Virus record (IMG/VR): IMGVR_UViG_3300024348_000060
Span: 1 to 51,156 of that record
Source of the DNA: a virus
DNA: 51,156 nucleotides
Direction: 5' to 3' (one strand)
Made by a program: the position numbers and the translations under genes
Shown: positions 8,641 through 18,435 of the stretch, piece after piece
Position numbering within the stretch: position 1 is the stretch's first letter
Layout: every line of letters starts with the position of its first letter
Notes under the pieces: generated by a model
Databases searched by the model: none
Told to the model about the DNA's origin: nothing
Seen by the model: the letters and a program-made list of their open reading frames with translations, nothing else

Positions 8641-9018
8641 TTAAGTAGGAATAACACATGTTATTTCCCCACTTGTAATTGCACAACTTATTGTTGTTGT
8701 ACTGGTAGTAGTTGGTATACATACTTGATTTACTTTAGGACATCTTAATTCGCATCCTGCAGTTAATCTAATAACTTTACCAGCAATATCTTCTACAGAA
8801 AAATGTTCTGCGTAATCTGGATTATTCTGTTTGTTTATAAGAATATCTCTGTATGCTAATAGTTGAGTAAGTTCATAACTAGGTACACAGGCGTTTAACA
8901 TGAATACAACATTGTTGTACATATTATAACTCAACTCTGCAAGTTTGCAATCTATCCTTTTAAGTAGATCTGCTATGTCGCCACAATTCTCACAATTTGT
9001 AAACTTACTTTCTAACAT
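8641..9018 (-). CDS. Small virion protein with C-terminal Cys/Thr-rich tail
   Basis: 125 aa. N-terminal helix with CENCGDIADLLKRIDCKL, then a helical middle, and a C-terminus with CELRCPKVNQVC followed by PTTTSTTTI and CAITSGEITCVIP. The Thr tract after Cys is shared with the capsid-block protein at 9791-10933 and with 5635-6711. No enzyme motif. Probably part of the tail or head decoration; exact role unknown. Confidence 0.55.
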   Translation of the reverse strand: MLESKFTNCENCGDIADLLKRIDCKLAELSYNMYNNVVFMLNACVPSYELTQLLAYRDILINKQNNPDYAEHFSVEDIAGKVIRLTAGCELRCPKVNQVCIPTTTSTTTISCAITSGEITCVIPT

Positions 9019-9026
9019 ACTATTTT

Positions 9027-9119
9027 TTATTTTTTGGAACCGTTACAGTAAGTGCATAAGCCATTTGTTAATTGGCACCCACACCCTACTTTTGCCCCAC
9101 AATTTGCACACTGAGCCAT
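9027..9119 (-). CDS. 30-aa zinc-ribbon-like microprotein
   Basis: Runs from the ATG at 9119 to TAA at 9027, filling the gap between 8641-9018 and 9121-9699 with 1-8 nt spacing. The peptide has CANCG, then CGC, and finally LCTYC: six Cys in a CxxC...CxC...CxxC order. Tight packing between co-directional genes supports translation. Metal binding is likely; function not recognised. Confidence 0.5.
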   Translation of the reverse strand: MAQCANCGAKVGCGCQLTNGLCTYCNGSKK

Positions 9120-9120
9120 A

Positions 9121-9699
9121 TTATCTAAAGTTTACTAAATAGTTAGTCCCTTGACATCCACATCCACACTTGTTAAGGTGATGTAACATCTTATTTGCTT
9201 GATCGTATAAACGCATAGCTTCTTTGTCTGCACAGTTGTTAGCAGCAGCTATAGCACCTTGAATAAAGAAATTAATCGTATTAAGGTTTACACTTGTTTG
9301 TTTTGCTAGTTCGCCATCACATTGCATAAGATCTAACTTTAAAAAAGCTTCATTAAACTTTTCCTGTAAGTTAGCAGTACGTAATATTGTTTTCTTTACT
9401 GATATAGTAGTTGGTGGAATTAACTCATTTATCTCTATAGTATATTCTAGGCAATATATGCCATCAGGAATATTTTGTTTACACCCTGCTTCAGTTATTC
9501 CTAAATCATCAGAACCATAAACATTTGTTCCATTTACTACAAAAGGTAAAACCACCTCATCAAAGCCTGGTGGTGTAATTGTAATAGTTGGATTAAATGC
9601 TACTGGGGGATCTGTAGGATAATATGAAGCATCTGTAACAATAAGGTATAGAGGGTTGTTATTACACCCAGTTACTAAATCTAAATTATACTCTGTCAT
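9121..9699 (-). CDS. Virion protein, beta N-domain plus helical C-domain
   Basis: 192 aa. The first 110 residues are beta-rich (ITITPPGFDEVVLPF), the rest is helical and carries Cys residues that end in CGCGCQG, like the ending seen in some crAss-like tail proteins. It begins after a strong terminator (9724-9764) and has its own A/T-rich leader. Tail or neck role is inferred from location. Confidence 0.6.
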   Translation of the reverse strand: MTEYNLDLVTGCNNNPLYLIVTDASYYPTDPPVAFNPTITITPPGFDEVVLPFVVNGTNVYGSDDLGITEAGCKQNIPDGIYCLEYTIEINELIPPTTISVKKTILRTANLQEKFNEAFLKLDLMQCDGELAKQTSVNLNTINFFIQGAIAAANNCADKEAMRLYDQANKMLHHLNKCGCGCQGTNYLVNFR

Positions 9700-9704
9700 G
9701 TGCT

Positions 9705-9764
9705 TAATTTTTTATTTTAAATAAAATGCCAGAAAATGAGAATCCATCTCACCCTCTGGCATTT
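9705..9764 (-). terminator. Intrinsic terminator after the 9791-10933 gene
   Basis: AAATGCCAGA (9724-9733) is complementary to TCTGGCATTT (9755-9764), a 10-bp stem with an inner TGAGA/TCTCA pair. Read on the minus strand the stem is followed by a T/A-rich run (TTTTATTTAAAATAAAAAAT). This is one of the clearest terminators in the window and would reduce expression from the capsid region into the tail genes. Confidence 0.8.
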
Positions 9765-9790
9765 ATTATATATCTACTTGTCTAATTTCC

Positions 9791-10933
9791 TTATGGAAGT
9801 TGAGTTGTAGTTGTACTAGTAGTTGGACAAACTGCACCATACTGAACACCATTATAGTTATCTACAATATTATTAATCATGTCATCAGAAAGAACACCTT
9901 GTGGAATTGCAATAATCACTGTTTGATCTTGCATGATATAGTCTCCCCATTGATAAGCTGACTTATCAATTTCGTTAAACTTAATAGTAATCGTGTCATA
10001 AATAACACCATGTGTTACATGAGATTCAAAGTTTTGATTAAAACCTTTCATTCTTAGTAAAGACTTTAAGTAACCAGCTTGGTAACTGTAATAGTTCTTT
10101 TCTAATTGAGCGATTTCATCAGAAGTACCTCTTGGAAAAGAAGACTCTTGAACTTTTGTAGCAACTGCTACAATATCACAATTGTCTGCTACTATGAAAT
10201 CTGCAGTTGTTGCAGGTCCAGCGTAAACAAATGTTTCAAAACGCATTTTATCAAACTCAAAAGGATCAGCTGCTACATCACATGGTTGACCATATTTAGT
10301 TACTGGCTTACCTGTAATTACTAATTTTGCAGTAGCATCATCTCCTACTCTTTCAAATGTATAGAAAGAATTAAAGCTAATGTTGTCTGGGTTATTACCT
10401 GGAGCTTGTTGCTCTAGTTTTGCAATAAATTGATCAATTAATGCTGGTACATCAACGTCTGTACATGGATCACCTCCACATTCGCAACATGGTGCATTTA
10501 CAGTTACTGAACGTGTGAATCCGTTAAAGTAAAGAGTATCGATGTAAGATGAGTGAGCACGTAACGTTAAAGTTACTACTTCACCACATTGTACATTCCA
10601 TCCATCTACTTCAGTAATTTGGTTAAGTGCTGTTGCACAACCTTTTACAGAATATAATTCAGTAATGTTTGCATTTGATGCTGGTGTGTAAGAATTTCTA
10701 ACAGCTATCTTACCAGATCTTTTAGATCCTTGAAGGTAAGTGTTTCTTCTACCTTGTGCAACATAGAAGTATGCCTCATCATTGAGATCATCGTCTGTTG
10801 GGTCAAATGCTGAGTAAGCTGGTGTAAAAAATCCAACTTGACCAGGTGTCAAGTCTTGTGTTGATCCAGAGCTAGGGAGAGTTGTCTGCCCTACTGGGAC
10901 TACAAATAATGTAGTCAATGAAAAATCCGCCAT
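9791..10933 (-). CDS. Abundant-type head or tail protein with Thr-rich C-terminus
   Basis: 380 aa, no enzyme motif. Beta-rich start (LTTLFVVPVGQTTLP), central Cys-rich insert (PCCECGGDPC, about residue 150), and a C-terminal CPTTSTTTTQ. It has its own leader and is closed by a strong terminator, and its codons are richer in G/C than the surrounding tail genes, features seen for highly expressed structural genes. Candidates are an auxiliary capsid, head-fibre or tail-tube protein; I cannot decide between them. Confidence 0.65.
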   Translation of the reverse strand: MADFSLTTLFVVPVGQTTLPSSGSTQDLTPGQVGFFTPAYSAFDPTDDDLNDEAYFYVAQGRRNTYLQGSKRSGKIAVRNSYTPASNANITELYSVKGCATALNQITEVDGWNVQCGEVVTLTLRAHSSYIDTLYFNGFTRSVTVNAPCCECGGDPCTDVDVPALIDQFIAKLEQQAPGNNPDNISFNSFYTFERVGDDATAKLVITGKPVTKYGQPCDVAADPFEFDKMRFETFVYAGPATTADFIVADNCDIVAVATKVQESSFPRGTSDEIAQLEKNYYSYQAGYLKSLLRMKGFNQNFESHVTHGVIYDTITIKFNEIDKSAYQWGDYIMQDQTVIIAIPQGVLSDDMINNIVDNYNGVQYGAVCPTTSTTTTQLP

Positions 10934-10960
10934 TTTATTATATATTTAAGGGGTTATTAA

Positions 10961-11692
10961 TTATTCGTTTGTTTGTATCCTGAACTGTGCATTTTGTACA
11001 GCAGCAACATTTTCAGTATACATTGCTAGGTTCTGAACTGTTAAATCTAAAAGTTCATCCTCTAAGTAATCATTTAGTTCAGAATCTGCATTTACTGAAG
11101 GGGTACCATCAAATTGAATGTAACCCTCTTTGTTAATGTATACAGGATATCTGAGATACATTATATTAACAGTTGTAGGTGTAAATGTACCATCTGTATA
11201 AACACTCATTACATCCGAGCTAATAGCATTTAGAGTTTCTTGATACTCAAAGCTTGGCTTATAATGATCATTATTTAATAATATTGATAGATCTCCGTGT
11301 TTACTAAGATCTTCGTTAATCCAAATAATTCTATCTTTACACTTACCTTTGTTTGCTAAAACATAACTATCTACATAAAATAGATACTTAGGTTCTAACA
11401 CTGTTGTATCAGCAGACCATTTATTTATTGCTGGATTAGATTCAGTAAGAGGTAACGGTTGATTAGTATAATCCATAATTAGATTTTCTAAATCTTCATA
11501 CCTCTTCTTAAAAGAATCCATCCCCAATCTACTTGGGACTGAAAAGCCATCAACTTTTTGTTTTATCAACTTAATCTGAGCTTCATTCAAAGCTAAGATT
11601 TTATCTTCTAGTTGAATTTGCTGATGCTCGTTAGTCGATAGTTTATTTAGTCTTTGATCTATTTTATATAATAAACTATCTACAGATATCAT
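10961..11692 (-). CDS. Neck/ring-type protein
   Basis: 243 aa. The first 55 residues are a coiled-coil-like helix (KIDQRLNKLSTNEHQQIQLEDK), the rest mixed with an acidic C-terminus. It resembles the helical-plus-beta adaptor proteins that follow the capsid gene in crAss-like phages and shares general character with 1248-2216 and 2710-3435. Located between the post-capsid protein and the 9791-10933 protein. Role by synteny. Confidence 0.6.
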   Translation of the reverse strand: MISVDSLLYKIDQRLNKLSTNEHQQIQLEDKILALNEAQIKLIKQKVDGFSVPSRLGMDSFKKRYEDLENLIMDYTNQPLPLTESNPAINKWSADTTVLEPKYLFYVDSYVLANKGKCKDRIIWINEDLSKHGDLSILLNNDHYKPSFEYQETLNAISSDVMSVYTDGTFTPTTVNIMYLRYPVYINKEGYIQFDGTPSVNADSELNDYLEDELLDLTVQNLAMYTENVAAVQNAQFRIQTNE

Positions 11693-11720
11693 ACCTAACT
11701 TTTTTTAGTAAAACTAGATA

Positions 11721-12689
11721 CTATACAGCAGCTAGTTTTTTAGATTTAAGTTTTCCTTCTAACACTAATAACTCATCTTGGTTATCTTCGTTAATTAAAA
11801 ACTTTACTAATTCTTCTTCATCTTTTGCTATTTCATATTCTCCTTCATAAACTACGCCACTTGGCTTAATTCTGTAAATTGAATGTTGGATAGCTTGTTT
11901 AACTAAATCCTTAATATGGAGTAAATCATCTTTCATGTTAGCAAATCTGTTAAACACTTCTACAGGATTTAATCCTCTAAAGTTACCAGATTTAACCTCT
12001 GCTTGTTTTAGCAAAGTATCTACTTGATTATAAACAGTTTCCTCTTTCGTGTCACTGCTAATAGGAAGTCCTAAAAGTCTTGCAACTTTTCGTTTCTTCT
12101 CAATGCTCATAGTATCAAAGCTAATAATAGCTCTGTTGATAAGCTGCTTCTTCTTGTAAACAAGTGCAGTTTCAATCTCATCATCTACTATGTAATACTG
12201 TGTATCTGCTGGAAACTCTCCTCGTTCCCAAGCTTGATAACTAGATGCAATAGTTGGATGTACTCTTAACCATGCAAATGCTAGTTCTTGAAAAGTTTGA
12301 CTTAAGTCGAACAAGTTATCACCGTCTAACAGTTTAACAGGTTTAACATGTAAGTCATCATTTGTACCAGTTGATTTCCCATAGTTCCAAAATTGTGCTC
12401 TTGGTCCTAAGTCAACATCTCCAATTTCATTTTGAAGTCTATCTCTAAGTTCCGTAACTCTTTCTACTTCAAGCTCTCTTTCTGTTGGATCTTGAATACG
12501 TTTAATGTAAGAAGCTGTAGGATCTAATCCTGTTCTATACTTACCGTCTAATTCTTTATAAGGATACTTAAAAACTCCTGTTCCAGGGATTCTACTTAAT
12601 CCTTGGTTAGCAAGTCCGCTATCCATAGTTTGCAACTGAGAACTATTGTACTCTCTCTTAATTGTAGAGACTTTTCCTATTTTACCCAT
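11721..12689 (-). CDS. Post-capsid virion protein
   Basis: 322 aa, immediately after the capsid gene in transcription order. Mixed N-terminus, a motif-free middle, and near residues 190-215 a short helix-loop (KKRKVARLLGLPISSDT) that resembles a SAP/HeH-type fold. The C-terminus is acidic and ends in a Lys-rich tail. A structural or head-completion role is inferred from location. Confidence 0.6.
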   Translation of the reverse strand: MGKIGKVSTIKREYNSSQLQTMDSGLANQGLSRIPGTGVFKYPYKELDGKYRTGLDPTASYIKRIQDPTERELEVERVTELRDRLQNEIGDVDLGPRAQFWNYGKSTGTNDDLHVKPVKLLDGDNLFDLSQTFQELAFAWLRVHPTIASSYQAWERGEFPADTQYYIVDDEIETALVYKKKQLINRAIISFDTMSIEKKRKVARLLGLPISSDTKEETVYNQVDTLLKQAEVKSGNFRGLNPVEVFNRFANMKDDLLHIKDLVKQAIQHSIYRIKPSGVVYEGEYEIAKDEEELVKFLINEDNQDELLVLEGKLKSKKLAAV

Positions 12690-12723
12690 AATGTAGTTTA
12701 ATTAATTTTTGGTTTATTCTTGT

Positions 12724-12801
12724 AGAGTGTCCTGATCAAACAGATAGGATCTAGTCCGACACTCTGGTATTTATGAGAAAGCAACCTCCCTCTAAGGAGG
12801 G
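12724..12801 (-). other. Paired hairpins between capsid gene and next gene
   Basis: AGAGTGTC (12724-12731) pairs with GACACTCT (12758-12765), 8 bp, and CCTCC (12785-12789) with GGAGG (12796-12800), 5 bp. The 162-nt gap (12690-12851) follows the capsid stop on the minus strand. There is no long T run, so it is more likely an mRNA-processing, stability or attenuator element than a simple terminator. Confidence 0.5.
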
Positions 12802-12851
12802 ACAGGGTGTGTGAGGAAGGAGCTTCTCTGTAATATTTACTATTACGTTTA

Positions 12852-14408
12852 TTAGAATTGTGGAATCTCTTCGATCAACACAGTTCTTGATAAATCTTCA
12901 ATGAAAACATCGCAACGATCTTTCATCCAGATTTCGTATCCTGGGAATTTATTAGCAGAGCTCATTCCTTGAGATTTTGCAAATCCTAAGTGATGACGAG
13001 TTCCATCAATATAACCCCAAGTCATAGAAGGTGCACCCTTCATACGTACCTCACGGATGTTGTTGATCATTGAACCATCAGATTCAGGAGATACATCAAA
13101 TACCATAAATACAGGAGTAGACTTCTTGTTTTGTCCAAATTCTAAGTTAGTTTGTGGTAAATCTAACTCTTTCAAGTGTACAAGTTCTACACGTCCAGTC
13201 TCACGAGTTACCATCGCATCAAATGCAAAGTTGTAAGTGATTGACTGTCCTTCTCCTTGTAGATATCTGTTTCCAGAATCTGCCATGAAAGTTAATCCAG
13301 AGTTTAATGCATCATCTTTTAAAGCTTGTTGGAATACATCGAATCCAGCTTCATTAGTATACATCTTAACTCGTCTATCTTTAACATCCACTCGTCTGTA
13401 GAATAAATCTCCAAATACTGAACGTATTAAGTTAGCAGAAAATTCTCCACGGTTGTATTGTACTAGGTTACCGTTATTACGCATTCTGTGATATACACCA
13501 GCAGATGTACGCTTTAACTCTTGTCTAGAACCATTAGTCTTAACGGTACCAGGCTTAGCCCAGATCATACGCTTAACTTTAAGTTCAATCATAGACTTAC
13601 GCATCCAGAACTCAACGAAAGGTTCCCATTTAACATCATTACGAGTTAGTGGTAACTGATTACGTCTTTGTGGAGCATATACTAAGATATCCAAAGCTTG
13701 ACCTGAATTGTCTCTCAACATTTTATCATCAGCCCATTCTGTAATTTTGTGCTCATAACCATATCCTGAACCTAATGATTCAAACATTGTTATTTTCTCA
13801 CCTAATCTAGGAAGACCTAATAAATCTTGATCAAATTCTCCAATTGCAGCATCGATCAATTCTAGCTCAATACCTGGCTGTAAGAATGTAGATGATATAA
13901 AGTCTACTGTTGGATTATCACTTACTAGTGTAACTGTATATAACCAACCAGCATTCCAAGGCTGTGGATCTTTTATCACATATAGACGTGGTCCATATTG
14001 ACGTGTTCCTACAGAAATGATAGCATTTTTAGAAAATTCATTTGTATCTAATACAAGTTGAAATTCTTGACCATCAATACCTGGCTTAGCTAGGTCTGTT
14101 GTAGTTTCTGGAATATCAATGATTTTTGGAAATTTGTATGGTACAGCGATGTCCCATTTCCAAGAGTCACTATTCGTATCAATGAAGTACGGTGTGCTCT
14201 TATTAATCATATCTAGAAAATCATTGCTATACAATGATGATTGAGTATACAGACTGATAATTTTCTTATCATAATCTGCAGGCTCTGTTGAGTGGAAGCT
14301 TTCCAAGTGATTTGCATCTGTTAGTTTCCCTACAGCACGCTTATCCATGGACGCAACTCTCGCATAAGTAAAACCAGTTAATCCTGGTATAGTTTGAACT
14401 TTTGACAT
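12852..14408 (-). CDS. Major capsid protein (crAss-like)
   Basis: 518 aa, close to the usual crAss-like capsid length. It follows portal and scaffold-like genes and precedes the ring genes. The sequence lacks enzyme motifs, is rich in aromatic and basic residues, and has phrases seen in crAss-like capsids (YTQSSLYSNDFLDMINKS, VKMYTNEAGFDVFQQA, MTWGYIDGTRHHLGF). G/C-ending codons are more frequent than in the early genes, in line with high expression. A short A/T-rich leader with TTAATAA precedes the start. The HK97 fold is expected from the family, not visible from sequence. Confidence 0.85.
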   Translation of the reverse strand: MSKVQTIPGLTGFTYARVASMDKRAVGKLTDANHLESFHSTEPADYDKKIISLYTQSSLYSNDFLDMINKSTPYFIDTNSDSWKWDIAVPYKFPKIIDIPETTTDLAKPGIDGQEFQLVLDTNEFSKNAIISVGTRQYGPRLYVIKDPQPWNAGWLYTVTLVSDNPTVDFISSTFLQPGIELELIDAAIGEFDQDLLGLPRLGEKITMFESLGSGYGYEHKITEWADDKMLRDNSGQALDILVYAPQRRNQLPLTRNDVKWEPFVEFWMRKSMIELKVKRMIWAKPGTVKTNGSRQELKRTSAGVYHRMRNNGNLVQYNRGEFSANLIRSVFGDLFYRRVDVKDRRVKMYTNEAGFDVFQQALKDDALNSGLTFMADSGNRYLQGEGQSITYNFAFDAMVTRETGRVELVHLKELDLPQTNLEFGQNKKSTPVFMVFDVSPESDGSMINNIREVRMKGAPSMTWGYIDGTRHHLGFAKSQGMSSANKFPGYEIWMKDRCDVFIEDLSRTVLIEEIPQF

Positions 14409-14441
14409 GTTATTCGTTTATTAATTATTAATTACTGATTA

Positions 14442-15716
14442 TTATAAAAACCACTTTGATGAGGCTTTAGATCCTTTTTTTGTTGACCTGTTACTTTTAT
14501 CTTTTGTAACTTGTCTTGCAACTTCCCCAAATAATTTGTTTGTCTGCTTAGACGCACCTTTTCTTTGTATAGTAGATAACGTAGGATCTTTTTCTAACAT
14601 TTTCATTAAAAGTCCAATTTTTACTTTCATTTCGTGATTCTCAGGTCTTTTCATATCTAAAATAGCACGATCAAAGTCTGTAAGTGTTTCTCCAGCAGGA
14701 GTTTTCCACTTATCTACTAATAGGAAATCTTGTAGTTCATTTGCTAGGTTAGAGTTTATTGGTATTCCATCAAACTCTTTTTCTTTTACCTTATCTGATA
14801 ATATAGACTGAACATTTTGTACATACTGATTTCTAATTTCAGTTTTTTGTTCTTGAATCTGTTGAGCTTCAATGTCTAATTTTTCAAGTTTTTTAGCTTC
14901 TTTTTTAACTAACACTTTATGATGTCTTGTAGCTACAGTATCTAAATCACCATAGTCTTGCAATCTTTCAATTTCTTTACTTATGTCTTCTGGTTCAAAC
15001 CCTTGATCAGCTAATGCTTGTTTCATTATAGATACTTGGTTTTGTTCTTGAGATAAATCCATTTCTGAAAAACTCACAACCTTACCGTATGCTCCAAAGT
15101 ACTCTTTAGGATCTACACCTTTTACAAATATAGAATCAAATGCATTTTGGTAATCTTCTCCGAATTGACTAATAAAGTTTTGAACTAATTCAGATGCTCC
15201 TTTTTTCTTTTCAGCATTGAATCTTTCTAAAAACTCTTCTGGTGTACTAATGGAAACTTCTTCATCTTCTTCTTTATTAAATACTCCTAAGTTAAATAGG
15301 TCATTTGATAAAGCAGTAAACTTATTATCATCTTCACTATCATCATCATCATCATCAGCATCATCTAAATCCCTACTCGCTTTAGTTAAAGCATCGTTTG
15401 GAGGATCTACCTGAATATCATCATCTTCATCATCTTCTTCACTATCAGTTAAGAAGTCAGCGATTAATGATTCTCCTGATTGTTTTTCTTCATCAGTTTT
15501 ACCATCTACACTATTAGGAGGTGTGATATCTTTTCCTCTTGGAGGATTATCGTTTGTTTCTACCTTTGGGGTATCTATTTCATTTACTATAGGTGTAACA
15601 TCTTCAGGATTACCTGATGCAGTTTCTGGAGCCATTAAATCATTCAACAGTTGAGCATCACCTGCTCCTGTTTCCATAGTATTTTGTATACCAAAAGGAT
15701 TACTCTTGTCAGACAT
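14442..15716 (-). CDS. Acidic scaffold-like protein
   Basis: 424 aa between portal and capsid genes, the place of scaffolding proteins. Residues about 75-140 are extremely acidic (runs such as DSEEDDEDDD and DADDDDDDSEDD), the middle is coiled-coil-like with many Gln/Glu/Lys, and the C-terminal 45 residues are basic (KSNRSTKKGSKASSKW). This acidic-helical-basic order is typical of scaffolds whose basic tail contacts capsid protein. Alternatively it could be a cargo protein injected with the DNA. Confidence 0.65.
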   Translation of the reverse strand: MSDKSNPFGIQNTMETGAGDAQLLNDLMAPETASGNPEDVTPIVNEIDTPKVETNDNPPRGKDITPPNSVDGKTDEEKQSGESLIADFLTDSEEDDEDDDIQVDPPNDALTKASRDLDDADDDDDDSEDDNKFTALSNDLFNLGVFNKEEDEEVSISTPEEFLERFNAEKKKGASELVQNFISQFGEDYQNAFDSIFVKGVDPKEYFGAYGKVVSFSEMDLSQEQNQVSIMKQALADQGFEPEDISKEIERLQDYGDLDTVATRHHKVLVKKEAKKLEKLDIEAQQIQEQKTEIRNQYVQNVQSILSDKVKEKEFDGIPINSNLANELQDFLLVDKWKTPAGETLTDFDRAILDMKRPENHEMKVKIGLLMKMLEKDPTLSTIQRKGASKQTNKLFGEVARQVTKDKSNRSTKKGSKASSKWFL

Positions 15717-15840
15717 ATGTAGTTGTGTTTTATTAAAAATTGGTTTATTTGAATAAAATTAGAATAACACTACGTATCTACAAAGGATATTTCACTTTTT
15801 TGTAAAATATTTATGCATAATATAGCATTAACTTTTTTGG

Positions 15841-15859
15841 TAACTAACTGTGTTAGTTA
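15841..15859 (-). other. Hairpin over the portal stop codon
   Basis: TAACTAA (15841-15847) pairs with TTAGTTA (15853-15859), 7 bp, and the portal stop lies in the stem. The 136-nt gap that follows to the scaffold gene has no other feature apart from A/T-rich leader sequence. The stem could slow readthrough or protect the 3' end. Confidence 0.4.
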
Positions 15860-18435
15860 TTTTTTCTTCCCTTTGCGTTCATTTTAGCAACAGCTAAATC
15901 GTTTGCTTGGTTATCTCTAGCTAGTGATATTTTTTCTCTTTCAATTTGTAACTTTTGCTGAGCTAAACTGTTCTTAGAATTTATATCAGCCATTTTGCTA
16001 TCAAAATTCTTTTGAGCAACTTTTTGTTGCATACCAAGCTTTTCTATCTCTAGCACATCTGGACTTCCAGAATTATCTAAATCTTCACTTGTTGTACCTT
16101 CTTTTGAAGCTGCATTTATCATAGCAATTTCTTTTTTGTTAAGACGGTCAAGTTCATTCTGATAGTTTTCATTAGCTTGTTCCGCAGCAGCTAATTGCTG
16201 TGCTTGTTGCATTTGAGCTTCAGCTATTTTACCTTGTTGCTCCATTTGAGCTTGTTGTTGCTGTTGAGCTGCTTGCTGCTGTTGCAATTGCTGATCTCTT
16301 AAATCCTTGAAAGTTTTCTTCATCTCTCTCATAGACTTAGTGCTATAAAGTTCAATGATATCATATAGACTTCCACCATTTTGAATAAGTGCTTGAGATA
16401 ATTGTCTAAGCTCATTAAACATTTGTGTATCTTCTGGTCTATTTGTTGGAAATACTTTTAAGTCACGAAGCTTTAAGTCTGATCCGTTAACTTGAACAAA
16501 AGAAGATTCTCCTTCTGATGTTATGTAAGATAACGTAGATTGTGGTTTAGAGCTTTGTATTTTTAAAGACGCATCTATTATTGCCTGATATAACTGACCT
16601 GTTACATACTCGTGTGCAACGAATAGAGGCTCTGTCTGAGAGTAACTCTGTTGCATAGCAGTATTTGTACCTGTGGCTGTTTCTGATGCAGATACGGAAC
16701 CCATACGCTGTCTAGACATACCTATTAGTTCCCAACATTCTATCTTCATTTGTTGAGCTAAGTTGTAACGAGATTGTATTTCCTGTGTACGTGTAAGATC
16801 TAAAGATGTAAATTGGTTAAATGAGCTTGGTGCTTTTAGATTCTCTGGACTATCATCAATAAATACAACACCACGTTCTCTAGCTTCCATTTCCCAAATA
16901 TCTAATGCATCTTGTGCATCACCATCTTTAGGAACTGGTATATGTCTAAGTGACATTAATTGAACCTTACCAACTTCTTTCTCTAAAAGCTTATATAATT
17001 GGTTCATACAAACATTGTATATAGTTTGGAAAGGTTTCATTAAATCAACTAATGATCTCGCTTCTGTATTTTTTACTTCATAAGTAGTTCCAATAATAGG
17101 GCAGTAATCTAGTAATGTATAAGGTTTTACGTGATATATGTCTGGACCAATTTTAGTTCCTTGGTACCATTGATTAACCCATCCCCACTCTAAAGATATC
17201 TGTGTAGGCATGTTTCCTGACTTGTAATCCTCAGTAACTAAAGCTGATTGCTCGTTACCCATTTCATCTTCATAAATAAGCTTTCCTATTTTTCTTTTAG
17301 ATATCCAGTAACTTCTTACAACTACATATTTATATCCAAATGAAGATACGTTACTTGTAAGTCCTAAGAAATCACGAAGGCCATCGTTATTCTCCTTCAT
17401 TTCACTTTCTATAATCATTCGTGTCTGTAACACTAATGGATCATACGTATCATAAATTACAGAGTCTTGTCCAGGTGTAACATCAGGATTTCCAAGGTTA
17501 GATTCTCTTACATTAATTAGACCATAGTCTTGTAATGAACTTCTTAAGTGATCTATCTCAGTTTTAGTTAAGTCTGGAAACGCTTCTATTATTTCTGATA
17601 TTTCCATAACCTCCACAGTACCAGCAGCATATGCTCCTCTACTTCTACCTGAAGGGTCTGAAATATATTTTTTATCTGGTGTAGTAAGAAACCAAGTATT
17701 TTTTGGATTAGCAACTTCTACATTAAATCCTGTTTTAGAATTATCTTCATAGAGATGATAAAACTCTCTTGCAGATATAAGCAAGTCTCTAAATGCATCT
17801 TCACTTTGTTCTTTTAAATGAAAGTCTGCTTTATTACAAGTAAGTGTATGATTTGCCCATTTTTCTGCAACAGATGTGTAAGAATCAAGTTCTTCTTTGA
17901 CTTGTTCCATTGTAATCTTTTCAATATCTTCCATTGCAAGTTCTTCACCAGACATAGCTGCTTTAGCCATGACTTGCTGTTTAACTTGATTGATTACATA
18001 AGCTTTTAATGTATCAGTCTTAAACTGTAACTCCTGAGCTTTACTGTCATCATCAAAAGCTTTAACTCTGTAAGCATCAGGTCTTTTACTTATCTCACCA
18101 ACAAGTTCGTTAACTGGTGTAGTGATAATTGAATAATGCTTTACATATCCAGGAAGAGATAAGTCTTTTTCTAGCATATCTGTAAAACTCTTAACCTCAG
18201 GCTCATCTATAGCAAAGTCTTCTCTTCTTAGAATACCTTTCATTAAATCATAGTTAGGTACAAACGTATCTCTATTCTTAATGTATTCTGCATAAGCTTT
18301 GTTAGAAAAATAGTCCATGGTATTTTTTACCCAACTATCATCTTTCTTTTGCTTTTTTGTTTTAAACTGATCAGGGAAAATGTTTAAATAAGCATATCTA
18401 ATGTTTTCCTCTTTTGTATATCTAATAATGGCCAT
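15853..18435 (-). CDS. Portal protein (crAss-like)
   Basis: 860 aa, overlapping the TerL stop by one base. The protein begins with MAIIRYTKEENIRYAYLNIFP and has a mixed alpha/beta body of about 650 residues with a stretch near residues 420-560 (YHVKPYTLLDYCPIIGTTYE, QTIYNVCMNQLYKLLEKEVG) typical of crAss-like portals. Residues about 715-850 are a Gln-rich coiled coil (QQLQQQQAAQQQQQ). Twelve copies would form the DNA gate at one capsid vertex and dock TerL during packaging. Position between TerL and scaffold supports the call. Confidence 0.9.
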   Translation of the reverse strand: MAIIRYTKEENIRYAYLNIFPDQFKTKKQKKDDSWVKNTMDYFSNKAYAEYIKNRDTFVPNYDLMKGILRREDFAIDEPEVKSFTDMLEKDLSLPGYVKHYSIITTPVNELVGEISKRPDAYRVKAFDDDSKAQELQFKTDTLKAYVINQVKQQVMAKAAMSGEELAMEDIEKITMEQVKEELDSYTSVAEKWANHTLTCNKADFHLKEQSEDAFRDLLISAREFYHLYEDNSKTGFNVEVANPKNTWFLTTPDKKYISDPSGRSRGAYAAGTVEVMEISEIIEAFPDLTKTEIDHLRSSLQDYGLINVRESNLGNPDVTPGQDSVIYDTYDPLVLQTRMIIESEMKENNDGLRDFLGLTSNVSSFGYKYVVVRSYWISKRKIGKLIYEDEMGNEQSALVTEDYKSGNMPTQISLEWGWVNQWYQGTKIGPDIYHVKPYTLLDYCPIIGTTYEVKNTEARSLVDLMKPFQTIYNVCMNQLYKLLEKEVGKVQLMSLRHIPVPKDGDAQDALDIWEMEARERGVVFIDDSPENLKAPSSFNQFTSLDLTRTQEIQSRYNLAQQMKIECWELIGMSRQRMGSVSASETATGTNTAMQQSYSQTEPLFVAHEYVTGQLYQAIIDASLKIQSSKPQSTLSYITSEGESSFVQVNGSDLKLRDLKVFPTNRPEDTQMFNELRQLSQALIQNGGSLYDIIELYSTKSMREMKKTFKDLRDQQLQQQQAAQQQQQAQMEQQGKIAEAQMQQAQQLAAAEQANENYQNELDRLNKKEIAMINAASKEGTTSEDLDNSGSPDVLEIEKLGMQQKVAQKNFDSKMADINSKNSLAQQKLQIEREKISLARDNQANDLAVAKMNAKGRKNN

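Noticed and set aside
15217-15414. Ser-rich plus-strand ORF
   Set aside because: Shadow of the Asp-rich stretch of the scaffold-like protein.
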